5,049 nucleotides of DNA from Robiginitomaculum sp036478975 (GTDB lineage Bacteria > Pseudomonadota > Alphaproteobacteria > Caulobacterales > Maricaulaceae): positions 1 through 5,049 of the forward strand of contig JAZGFA010000056.1 in NCBI GenBank assembly GCA_036478975.1, given 5' to 3'. Made by a program: the position numbers and the translations under genes. Numbering within the stretch: position 1 is the first letter of the stretch; every line of letters begins with the position of its first letter. The notes below the pieces were generated by a model, which saw only the letters and a program-made list of their open reading frames with translations, searched no databases and had not been told where the DNA came from. Positions 1-5,049 of this stretch are shown here, piece after piece.

Positions 1-120
1 CCCCACCCCTCGCCCTCCGGGAGAGGGAGCCAATTGCATTATGGAGAAAACTTACACATGCCAATTTCGCCGCATTCTCCCTCTCCCTAAGGGAGAGGTG
101 CCCCGAAGGGGCGGAGAGGG
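1..120. repeat. G/C-rich inverted repeat pair with hairpins
   Basis: Two diverged copies of a purine/pyrimidine-rich repeat face each other. The 11-mer at 19-29 (GGGAGAGGGAG) is the exact reverse complement of 77-87, and the flanking bases 5-18 partly match the reverse complement of 88-101. The right copy folds into two adjacent hairpins: an 8-bp stem (80-87 with 91-98, loop TAA) and a 5-bp stem (100-104 with 108-112, loop GAA). The left copy runs off the window edge, so the true extent is unknown. When translated, such repeats give proline- and arginine-rich peptides that are often mis-called as genes. Role unknown; an intergenic repetitive element is the inference. Confidence 0.6.
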
Positions 121-531
121 TTGCCAAGCCTCTGCGGGGAACAGCTGCTCTTGCGCCATTCCATCCGCCCAAAGAGCAGACGCAGTCCCAAGGCGCGCCA
201 TGGCGCGCCCGTCATTCTTGTTATATGGGAAGCGCTCCGCTCTCGCCAAAACCCTCCCTGCCCAACGCTTATTTTGATAAAAACAAATCCGCCCCAATAG
301 GCTCGCCAACAACTGCGCAAACTTCCCTACGCCACGAGGCGCGAGGAGAGCAAACACAGTGCCAATGAAGGCTATATAAGGCCAATAAATATTCATACGC
401 CCACTATAGGCGCGCTATTTTAAGCGGGGATAGGATTTGCACCGCGCCACTACGGACGCCGCAAAGCCGTAGGTTTTGGAACGCGCACGGCGGGGATATG
501 ACAGAAAGACAACACCAGAACTCCGCTCATC
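121..531. other. gene-free stretch, no convincing coding region
   Basis: I see no gene here that I would defend. A minus-strand reading frame covering 52-396 has one hydrophobic segment near its start, but it runs directly into the hairpin repeat at 77-120, has no clear ribosome binding site, and resembles no family I know. A short hairpin lies at 450-455/467-472 (CTACGG with CCGTAG), and a 9-base direct repeat GCGGGGATA occurs at 424-432 and 490-498. The part around 375-420 is AT-rich but is not followed by a gene on either strand. The stretch reads as degraded or repeat-rich intergenic DNA. Confidence 0.5.
192..209. repeat. 18-bp perfect palindrome
   Basis: GGCGCGCCATGGCGCGCC is fully self-complementary, made of two GGCGCGCC octamers around a central AT. 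It lies in non-coding DNA. It could be a protein-binding site, part of a dispersed repeat, or a by-product of the CGCG-rich word use of this genome. Nothing in the surroundings decides which. Confidence 0.6.
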
Positions 532-706
532 TCTCCCAAGCACCTATCATTCCCGCGCAGGCGGGAACCCATCTCTAACACTATCGCCTTTCTCTCTTGG
601 TTATTTTACAGGTCAAAATAACGGCACGAATAATCGCCAAGAGAGATAGACGTAAAGTCAGGGTGATGGGTTCCCGCCTGCGCGGGAATGAGCGGTTCTT
701 GGGGGA
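532..706. repeat. long imperfect palindrome, MITE-like, with dRS3-like arms
   Basis: A nested inverted repeat of about 175 bp. The core arms 547-573 and 665-691 are perfect reverse complements over 27 bp. They extend outward to 532 and 706 with four mismatches in the 42-base arms. Further in, 591-600 (TCTCTCTTGG) pairs exactly with 637-646, and the centre forms an 8-bp stem (600-607 with 615-622, 7-base loop). Each core arm is also its own hairpin: TTCCCGC at 550-556 with GCGGGAA at 561-567, and 671-677 with 682-688. These small hairpins resemble the neisserial dRS3 pattern ATTCCC-N8-GGGAAT, found in similar form in many proteobacteria. No target-site duplication is evident. The right arm lies 8-49 bases past the DUF4238 gene stop, so in RNA it could act as a 3' end structure; no U-tract follows, so it is not a classical terminator. 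Confidence 0.75.
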
Positions 707-713
707 ATGTGGT

Positions 714-1646
714 TTACTGCATTTGCCCCAAGAGCCTGTTTGGGGCAAAGGGGGCATTAGACGAAAGGGGTACTTTACCTACAAGTGACTTCAGCAGCGC
801 TTCAGAATGTGAGGCAACTTCAAAACTATTCCTTACGGCATACTCATTTATACGTCGGATATGATCTGGAGTGTCGACGACTCTGTGTGGAATTCTATTT
901 CCGGGGTCACGAACCAACACTAGTGCAATTTTTGGAGTGATCGGCATCCACATTTCCATTTTTGGGTTTGATAGACCGTTCGGTCCGCCGTTACCAATAC
1001 GATAAACCATCCTGCTTGCCAGAATAAAGGAGTGCTTTGTCTCGGAAATCGCCCAACGAGGAACCAACTGGGATAGAGCTTCGTTTACGCGTTGACTATT
1101 TTCTATTCTTGCTGTGACTCGTATATCTCTTCCCTTATCGCGAAGCCGGACGTCGTCTGTTAAATCCGCCTCAAGTTGCTTACGACGTGCAAGAGGGATT
1201 TGATCTGACAAATCTTGCAATGTTGTTTCGACCAGTTCTCTCCCCAGTGCAATATCATCGTGTTCTTCGAAATCTGGAGTCCGCTTCGCCATATGCATGG
1301 TAACCTCCCTAATCGCATCGAGACTTTCTGGAGAAAATTCAGGGATGCTCCCACTATTCAGTATTTGGATAATTTCAGGTAAAATCCTCCCCAGAAAATC
1401 GTCTATCTTCGCGTAAAACTCTCGCTCGATAAGGTCTGATCGCTGATCGTTTTCCAATACTGTGTAGTAATCATTGATAACAAAAGTTTTTGCAATACGC
1501 TTGCGACCCAAGGATTGAAAACTTCTACTGCATGCCTCTCTTTTCGTTCGCCATATGCGTTGCTGATCTCCTTGGATAGCAAACTGCTTTTGGAGAACCT
1601 GCGGTACTATATGGTGTTTTTTTGCTCTATTATCCATTAATGTCAT
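714..1646 (-). CDS. DUF4238 family protein
   Basis: I place this 310-residue protein in the DUF4238 family from its overall pattern; the family has no firmly established function known to me. The N-terminus has the signature KKHHIVPQ (residues 9-16) followed by LQKQFA. It continues with FVINDYYTV (about 57-65) and IEREFYAKIDDFLGRILPEI (75-94), equivalent to the family's dfYt...iE..l..iE segment. A later block, FILASRMVYRIGN to MWMPITPKIALVL (about 207-244), resembles its Fi.SDnP...fPLsp region. No signal peptide or membrane segment is visible, so it is probably cytoplasmic. The HHIVP motif recalls HNH nucleases, but I see no complete HNH fold and claim no activity. I chose the ATG at 1646 because AAGAG sits 8 bases upstream; an in-frame GTG at 1655 would add three residues. 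GC is about 35-50% on sampled lines against up to 68% in comF, which suggests horizontal acquisition. It follows comF on the same strand after 57 bp and could be read through from it. Confidence 0.82.
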   Translation of the reverse strand: MTLMDNRAKKHHIVPQVLQKQFAIQGDQQRIWRTKREACSRSFQSLGRKRIAKTFVINDYYTVLENDQRSDLIEREFYAKIDDFLGRILPEIIQILNSGSIPEFSPESLDAIREVTMHMAKRTPDFEEHDDIALGRELVETTLQDLSDQIPLARRKQLEADLTDDVRLRDKGRDIRVTARIENSQRVNEALSQLVPRWAISETKHSFILASRMVYRIGNGGPNGLSNPKMEMWMPITPKIALVLVRDPGNRIPHRVVDTPDHIRRINEYAVRNSFEVASHSEALLKSLVGKVPLSSNAPFAPNRLLGQMQ

Positions 1647-1685
1647 GGGTATCACTCTTAATAGCCCACTCGCAATGTCTGATTT

Positions 1686-1702
1686 GGGGAATAGCCCCCC
1701 CC
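1686..1702 (-). other. weak hairpin with C8 tract after comF
   Basis: Just past the comF stop codon the plus strand reads GGGG (1686-1689), AATAG, then eight C residues (1695-1702). In RNA from the minus strand the G run can pair with CCCC in several registers to give a short stem. No U-tract follows, so termination would be weak at best. The 8-base homopolymer is prone to length change by slippage, but it lies outside both reading frames as called. Confidence 0.35.
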
Positions 1703-1703
1703 A

Positions 1704-2477
1704 TCACACACGCGCCGGTTTCACTACCCTCGCCAATGTCAGCGCGTCAACCGTGCCAGCCCCGTTTTTCTTTAACGCGCGGGCGCAGGACTCCAATGTG
1801 GCTCCGCTGGTGAATACGTCGTCGATTAGCACGATATGGGCGCCTTTGAGCCGAGGTTTGGCGCGCTCTCTTACCGCAAAGGCTCCCGACACATTGCGGC
1901 GGCGCTCCCTGGCCGATTTGCCGCCTTGGGTACTGGTTTTTTTTGCGCGGCGCAATATGCCCGCGTCAAAGGCGCGTCCGGTTTGGGCGGCTAATGCGCG
2001 GCCTAATATGGTGGCTTGGTTATAACGCCGCCGCAAAAGCCGCGAGCGATGGAGCGGCACGGGGACGAGGAAATCGGCGTCGCCTAAAAATGCGCGCCCT
2101 GCCCGCGCCATATGGGTCGCGAATATGGAGAGGCCCGCCGTGTGGCCGCCATGTTTAAAATCTAGCACCAATTTACGGCTATCATCATCATAGGCCATGG
2201 CCGCGCGCGCATGGCGATAGGACGGTTTGCGCGCCGAGCACGCCCCGCATAACACGGCTGTGCCATGGTCATATTCAAACGGAAAGCCGCAAGCCGCACA
2301 GCACGGATCGTCCAAAAACCGCACTGCCGCCCAAAGCTCGCTTTCCATATTGCGGCCCGTGGTCGGCGCTCCGGTGAGCAGGCTTTGCGGCGGAAACACG
2401 AGGTTAAGCGCCGCCCGCGCGCCGGCTTTTGCGCTCGCCCGTTGACCCTGATATGTTTTTGCTTCCCATTCCCCCAT
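1704..2477 (-). CDS. comF: ComF family protein (zinc ribbon plus phosphoribosyltransferase domain)
   Basis: A 257-residue ComF/GntX-family protein of normal size. ComF proteins join an N-terminal zinc ribbon to a type I phosphoribosyltransferase fold. In naturally competent bacteria ComF is a cytoplasmic factor needed for uptake of transforming DNA; elsewhere its role is unclear. Visible here: LNLVFPP at 24-30; a zinc ribbon with C60-x2-C63 and C77-x2-C80; the PRTase start VPVPLH at 138-143; RRRYNQA at 149-155; and the PRPP-binding loop VLIDDVFTSGAT at 216-227 with D219/D220. The first cysteine pair usual after LVFPP is missing (QSLLTG instead of a CxxC), a change I associate with Caulobacterales-type homologues. 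The ATG at 2477 is supported because LVFPP and its upstream helix are family features; there is no clear Shine-Dalgarno sequence. It is divergent from the methyltransferase-like gene, with 20 bp between start codons. Its name rests on homology; competence in this organism is not shown. Confidence 0.93.
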   Translation of the reverse strand: MGEWEAKTYQGQRASAKAGARAALNLVFPPQSLLTGAPTTGRNMESELWAAVRFLDDPCCAACGFPFEYDHGTAVLCGACSARKPSYRHARAAMAYDDDSRKLVLDFKHGGHTAGLSIFATHMARAGRAFLGDADFLVPVPLHRSRLLRRRYNQATILGRALAAQTGRAFDAGILRRAKKTSTQGGKSARERRRNVSGAFAVRERAKPRLKGAHIVLIDDVFTSGATLESCARALKKNGAGTVDALTLARVVKPARV

Positions 2478-2512
2478 AGGCTTGTCATATCATCCCTATG
2501 GCCAATGACCAA
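2463..2512. promoter_or_regulatory. putative overlapping divergent promoters, possibly leaderless
   Basis: Only 2478-2497 separates the two start codons, and neither gene has a visible Shine-Dalgarno site. For the minus strand (comF), TTGGTC (2512-2507) and TATGAC (2489-2484) are spaced by 17 bp, with the ATG six bases after the -10. For the plus strand, TTCCCA (2463-2468) and CATATC (2486-2491) are also spaced by 17 bp, with the ATG six bases on. The two -10 elements overlap, and both would start transcription at or near the A of ATG, giving leaderless mRNAs. The plus-strand -10 is a weak match (3 of 6). The spacing is seen in the sequence; promoter activity is inferred. Confidence 0.35.
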
Positions 2513-3373
2513 ATCCAGCCTGAAATTTTTGACCGCGCCCTTATAGCCGCGCGCCGCGCCGCTATGGGCAATGATTTATTTCTGCTAGAGCGCTGCGCCC
2601 GTGACGCCGCCGAGCGCCTGCTTGATATTAACCGCAATTTTAAGGCCGCGCTGATTATCGGTAATAGCGCCTTTACCGACGCCTTGCTTGCGGGCCTGCC
2701 CGATGGTAAAATCAAATCCCTTACCCGCGCTGACCACACTTCGCGTCCGCCGAACGGCGTTATTGCGATAGATGAGGAGGCCCTGCCCTTTGCGCCCGAA
2801 AGCTTTGACCTCATCGTCAACGGTCTGACCCTACACCAAATCAATGACTTGCCGGGGGCGCTTTTGCAAATCAAAGCCGCCCTGCGTCCGGACGGGCTGT
2901 TTATTGGCGCGATGTTTGGCGGGGCGACCCTGACCGAATTGCGCCAGACCCTTTATATGGCCGAGGAGCAGATTTACGGGCGGGTCACGCCGCGCGTCTC
3001 GCCTATGGCGGATTTTTCCCAAGCGGCCGCCCTGCTCCAGCGCGCAGGCTTTGCCCTGCCCGTGGTCGATAGCGACAGATTTACCGTGCATTACAAAGAC
3101 CCGATGCGGCTTTTATCGGATTTAAAGGCCATGGGCGAGACCAATGCCCTAACCAAGCGGAGCCGCATGCCCGTGTCGAAACGCTTTCTTACGGCGCTGC
3201 GTGCGGCCTATTTAGAACATTATGCAAATGACGACGGCAAGGCGCGCGCCAGTTTTGAAATCCTCTGGCTGACCGGCTGGTCCCCCCATGAAAGCCAGCA
3301 AAAACCGCTAAAGCCCGGCAGCGCTAAAATGCGGCTCGCGGACGCGCTCGGGGCGGTTGAAACAAAAGTTTAG
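2498..3373 (+). CDS. NDUFAF5/BioC-like class I SAM methyltransferase-fold protein
   Basis: A 291-residue protein matching the alphaproteobacterial relatives of mitochondrial NDUFAF5, a complex I assembly factor described as hydroxylating an arginine of the NDUFS7 subunit; these proteins are often annotated as BioC-like methyltransferases. Family marks: FDRALIAARRAA (11-22) opening the protein; DEEALPFAPESFDLIV (92-107); LTLHQINDLPGALLQIKAAL (110-129); RPDGLFIGAMFGG (130-142) followed by TLTELR; TPRVSPMADF (164-173); LLQRAGFALPVVD (179-191); and a C-terminal block GWSPHESQQKPLKPGSAKMRLADAL (from 260). The SAM-binding motif I is degenerate: IIGNSAFT at 53-60 replaces the usual DxGxGxG. Either activity has therefore to be shown. 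No signal or membrane segment, so cytoplasmic. The ATG at 2498 has no Shine-Dalgarno site but fits the family N-terminus. The head-to-head position with comF recurs, as I recall, in Alphaproteobacteria. A true BioC (biotin synthesis) is less likely because no bio genes are nearby. Confidence 0.88.
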   Translation: MANDQIQPEIFDRALIAARRAAMGNDLFLLERCARDAAERLLDINRNFKAALIIGNSAFTDALLAGLPDGKIKSLTRADHTSRPPNGVIAIDEEALPFAPESFDLIVNGLTLHQINDLPGALLQIKAALRPDGLFIGAMFGGATLTELRQTLYMAEEQIYGRVTPRVSPMADFSQAAALLQRAGFALPVVDSDRFTVHYKDPMRLLSDLKAMGETNALTKRSRMPVSKRFLTALRAAYLEHYANDDGKARASFEILWLTGWSPHESQQKPLKPGSAKMRLADALGAVETKV

Positions 3374-3393
3374 CGCAAATCTAAAACGCGCCA

Positions 3394-3419
3394 TTGACCC
3401 CTTGCGGCCAAAGGGTCAA
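3394..3419 (+). promoter_or_regulatory. hairpin between methyltransferase and transporter genes
   Basis: TTGACCC (3394-3400) pairs with GGGTCAA (3413-3419). After one mismatch (C3401/A3412) the stem continues with TTG (3402-3404) and CAA (3409-3411), leaving a 4-base loop CGGC. There is no T-run, so it is not a classical terminator. It ends 8 bases before the transporter ATG, and its 3' arm contains AAGGG (3411-3415), the only Shine-Dalgarno-like sequence near that start. It could be a regulator site, a processing signal or a structure that hides the ribosome site. Function is unproven. Confidence 0.4.
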
Positions 3420-3427
3420 AGCGGCTT

Positions 3428-4363
3428 ATGTCCCATCGCGCCACTGATTCTCATCCGCTCTCCACCCCTGCCATAATCGGCTTGGCGATTGCGCTCATGT
3501 TTATTTGGGGCACGGCCTATACCATGGTCAGCGTCGGCGTGCGCACGGTCAGCCCGATTTGGCTGGTCAGTACGCGCTGTATTATTGGCGCGGTTTTGGT
3601 CACGCTCTGGGCGCTATATCGCGGCCATAAATTCCCGCCGCTGCGTGATAGCCGTTGGCGTTGGTATGGCCTGCTGGGTTTTACGGGCATGGTGTTGCCG
3701 TTTTGGCTGTTTTCAAAAGGCCAAATTACGGTGGATAGCGGGCTGGCGGCGATTATTGCCGGAACCATGCCGCTTATGACGATTATCCTGTCGCATTTTT
3801 TCGCCCATGAGCCGCTCAGCAAGCGTAAGGCCTTTGGGTTTTTTATCGGGTTTTGCGGCATCGCCATGTTGTTTCTGCCCGATGATTTATCCCTTAGCCT
3901 TATCGCCGATTGGCGGGCGCAATTACTCTTGGTCGGGGCGGCGTTTTGCTATGCGGTGACCACGGTCACGGCCAAGCGCGCCCCCGATACTCCGCCCTCG
4001 CTCGGCGCGGCGATGATGCTGATTGCCGCCGCGATAATGGCGACAATCGCGGCGGTTTATAGCGGCGTGCCTAGTACGTTCCCGCCCGCGCAGGGCCTGT
4101 GGATGATTGCGGGTCTGGGCATAGGCTCCACGGCGATTGGCAATATTTTATTTCTCTATGTGATTAAGCGCATGGGGCCAAGCACGCTGGCTAAAATCAA
4201 TTATTTCCCGCCGATTATAGCGGTCGGAGCGGGGGTGTTATTGCTCGGCGAGGCCTTCACCTATAAAATCGTGCTGGCCTTTGTGATTGTTGTGATTGGC
4301 CTGATTATCGCCCGCTCTGGCTCCCAAGGGTTTGGCTTTAAATGGCCGAAATCTTCGGGTTAA
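3428..4363 (+). CDS. EamA/DMT-superfamily membrane transporter
   Basis: A 311-residue inner-membrane protein with the usual ten-helix layout of the drug/metabolite transporter superfamily, built from two EamA repeats. Approximate helices: 15-33, 43-63, 79-97, 104-125, 135-151, 164-183, 190-212, 223-244, 254-274 and 279-295. The first repeat has the characteristic IWGTAYTMVSVGVRTVSPIW near helices 1-2; the second ends with FPPIIAVGAGVLLLGEAFT (260-278), the common P...A...G...LGE mark of the family, followed by helix 10. Members export amino acids, metabolites or drugs, and the substrate cannot be read from the sequence. The first ATG is preferred because later methionines fall inside helix 1. 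It lies 54 bp after the methyltransferase gene on the same strand, so cotranscription is possible. Its stop overlaps the convergent thiD stop by 4 bp. Confidence 0.93.
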   Translation: MSHRATDSHPLSTPAIIGLAIALMFIWGTAYTMVSVGVRTVSPIWLVSTRCIIGAVLVTLWALYRGHKFPPLRDSRWRWYGLLGFTGMVLPFWLFSKGQITVDSGLAAIIAGTMPLMTIILSHFFAHEPLSKRKAFGFFIGFCGIAMLFLPDDLSLSLIADWRAQLLLVGAAFCYAVTTVTAKRAPDTPPSLGAAMMLIAAAIMATIAAVYSGVPSTFPPAQGLWMIAGLGIGSTAIGNILFLYVIKRMGPSTLAKINYFPPIIAVGAGVLLLGEAFTYKIVLAFVIVVIGLIIARSGSQGFGFKWPKSSG

Positions 4364-5049
4364 TTTAGCCCCTTAAGCGCCGCAAACGGATTGTCACTGG
4401 CTGGCTCAGTGGGCGTGTCTTCGCCCTCTGCTTCCATTGATACAAGCCCGTGATTAAGCGGGCCGCGGGCATTTTTATCCGTGCTGCCAAGTTTTGGCGC
4501 GCTAGCAATCGCCTGATAAACAAAATCGCGCGCGCTCTGCACGGCGGTTTCTAAATCCAGCCCGCGCGCTAGCCCCGCCGCGATTGCGCTCGCGAGCGTG
4601 CAGCCCGTGCCGTGGGTGTGGCGCGTGCGAATGCGCGGGCCGCTCATCATTGACATGCCCTGCTCTGTAATCAGTAAATCCACCAAGGCCGGTCCGTCAA
4701 TATGGCCGCCTTTCATCACCGCGCTAAACGCGCCCATCATTAATAAAGCCTGCCCCGCCGCGCGCATCGTGTCCACATCATCCACGGCTAGGCCCGTAAG
4801 CCGCGCCGCTTCTGGCGCGTTAGGCGTAATAACATCCGCGTGCGGAATAAGACGTTCTATCAAGACCTTAACCGCTATTTCTTCAAGTAAAATATCGCCG
4901 CTTGTTGCGACCATAACCGGGTCAAGAACGATAGTGGTTTCCGGCGCATGCTCGTCGATGACGTCCGCTACGGCGTTGATAATTTCGGAGTTACCTAGCA
5001 TGCCAATTTTAATGACATCCGCCCCAATATCGGTGAGGACGCTGACCAT
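4360..5049 (-). CDS. thiD: hydroxymethylpyrimidine/phosphomethylpyrimidine kinase, partial (N-terminus outside window)
   Basis: The C-terminal 229 residues of ThiD, a cytoplasmic ribokinase-fold enzyme that phosphorylates HMP to HMP-P and then HMP-PP (EC 2.7.1.49 and 2.7.4.7) for thiamine pyrophosphate synthesis. Seen in order: DIGADVIKIGMLGN (7-20), LDPVMVATSGDILL (42-55), VITPNAPEAARLTGL (73-87), MKGGH (112-116), and RTRHTHGTGCTLASAIAAGLA (141-161). The last holds the anion-hole GTGC with the expected catalytic Cys150. GPLNHG (196-201) closes the usual fold. A tail of about 28 residues, rich in Glu, Pro and Thr and ending NPFAALKGLN, extends beyond it. Complete ThiD proteins are about 260-280 residues and start with an AGSDSSGGAGIQAD-type segment that is absent here. 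The ATG at the window edge is therefore probably internal, and some 70-80 residues lie beyond position 5049. Any TPP riboswitch would also lie outside the window. PdxK-type or other ribokinase roles are less likely given the GTGCT and TPN motifs. Confidence 0.93.
   Translation of the reverse strand: MVSVLTDIGADVIKIGMLGNSEIINAVADVIDEHAPETTIVLDPVMVATSGDILLEEIAVKVLIERLIPHADVITPNAPEAARLTGLAVDDVDTMRAAGQALLMMGAFSAVMKGGHIDGPALVDLLITEQGMSMMSGPRIRTRHTHGTGCTLASAIAAGLARGLDLETAVQSARDFVYQAIASAPKLGSTDKNARGPLNHGLVSMEAEGEDTPTEPASDNPFAALKGLN

Noticed and set aside
52..396. Minus-strand reading frame of 114 codons with a hydrophobic N-terminal segment
   Set aside because: It runs into the hairpin repeat at 77-120, whose translation gives a typical spurious Pro/Arg-rich peptide; no ribosome site and no recognisable family.
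424..500. tRNA-like look, with GCGGGGATA twice and GGTGCAAATCC on the minus strand
   Set aside because: The acceptor and T-arm stems do not pair, and no anticodon arm of proper size can be drawn.
665..691. Rho-independent terminator of the DUF4238 gene
   Set aside because: The hairpin is strong but no T-tract follows on the minus strand, so I kept it as part of the palindromic repeat.
532..706. CRISPR array
   Set aside because: Only two copies, inverted rather than direct, with no spacer periodicity and no cas genes.
597..788. Plus-strand reading frame of 63 codons including the peptide MGSRLRGNE
   Set aside because: This peptide is the usual translation of the TTCCCGC...GCGGGAA repeat; the frame also overlaps the end of the DUF4238 gene.
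714..1646. HNH nuclease on the strength of HHIVP
   Set aside because: The remaining HNH signature residues are not visible and the rest of the protein follows the DUF4238 pattern.
2498..3373. True BioC of biotin synthesis
   Set aside because: The sequence pattern is closer to NDUFAF5-like proteins, motif I is degenerate, and no biotin genes are nearby.

Overview
The window looks like an alphaproteobacterial chromosome segment. The ComF protein, the NDUFAF5/BioC-like methyltransferase and their head-to-head arrangement all resemble alphaproteobacterial versions. ComF also keeps only its second pair of zinc-ribbon cysteines, a form I associate from memory with Caulobacterales/Hyphomonadales. 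That narrower placement is inference and no lineage can be proven here. The core genes are GC-rich (about 60% or more on several sampled lines, though variable), with many CGCG-type words.

Layout. Positions 1-713 contain no convincing gene. They hold short-repeat material: a G/C-rich inverted repeat pair (1-120), an 18-bp perfect palindrome (192-209), and a roughly 175-bp imperfect palindrome (532-706) whose arms carry hairpins resembling the dRS3 ATTCCC-N8-GGGAA(T) type. Positions 714-1646 (minus) encode a DUF4238-type protein in AT-richer DNA, probably an accessory gene. Next comes comF (1704-2477, minus). Only 20 bp of non-coding DNA separate its start from that of the divergent methyltransferase-like gene (2498-3373, plus), and overlapping promoter elements can be proposed there. 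A ten-TM EamA/DMT transporter follows (3428-4363, plus) after a 54-bp gap containing a hairpin. It converges on thiD (4360-5049, minus), and the two stop codons share a TTAA. thiD has lost its N-terminal part to the window edge.

How the genes relate. There is no obvious single pathway. comF (DNA uptake or PRTase-like) and the NDUFAF5-like gene (respiratory complex I assembly in the mitochondrial homologue) form a neighbourhood I recall as common in Alphaproteobacteria. thiD belongs to thiamine pyrophosphate synthesis. The exporter's substrate is unknown. The segment downstream of comF, where I would expect genes such as a glutaredoxin (grxC), is instead occupied by the low-GC DUF4238 gene and repeat DNA. 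This is the most accessory-looking part of the window. I do not see a complete new multi-gene system; the DUF4238 gene and its palindromic neighbour are the best candidates for follow-up.
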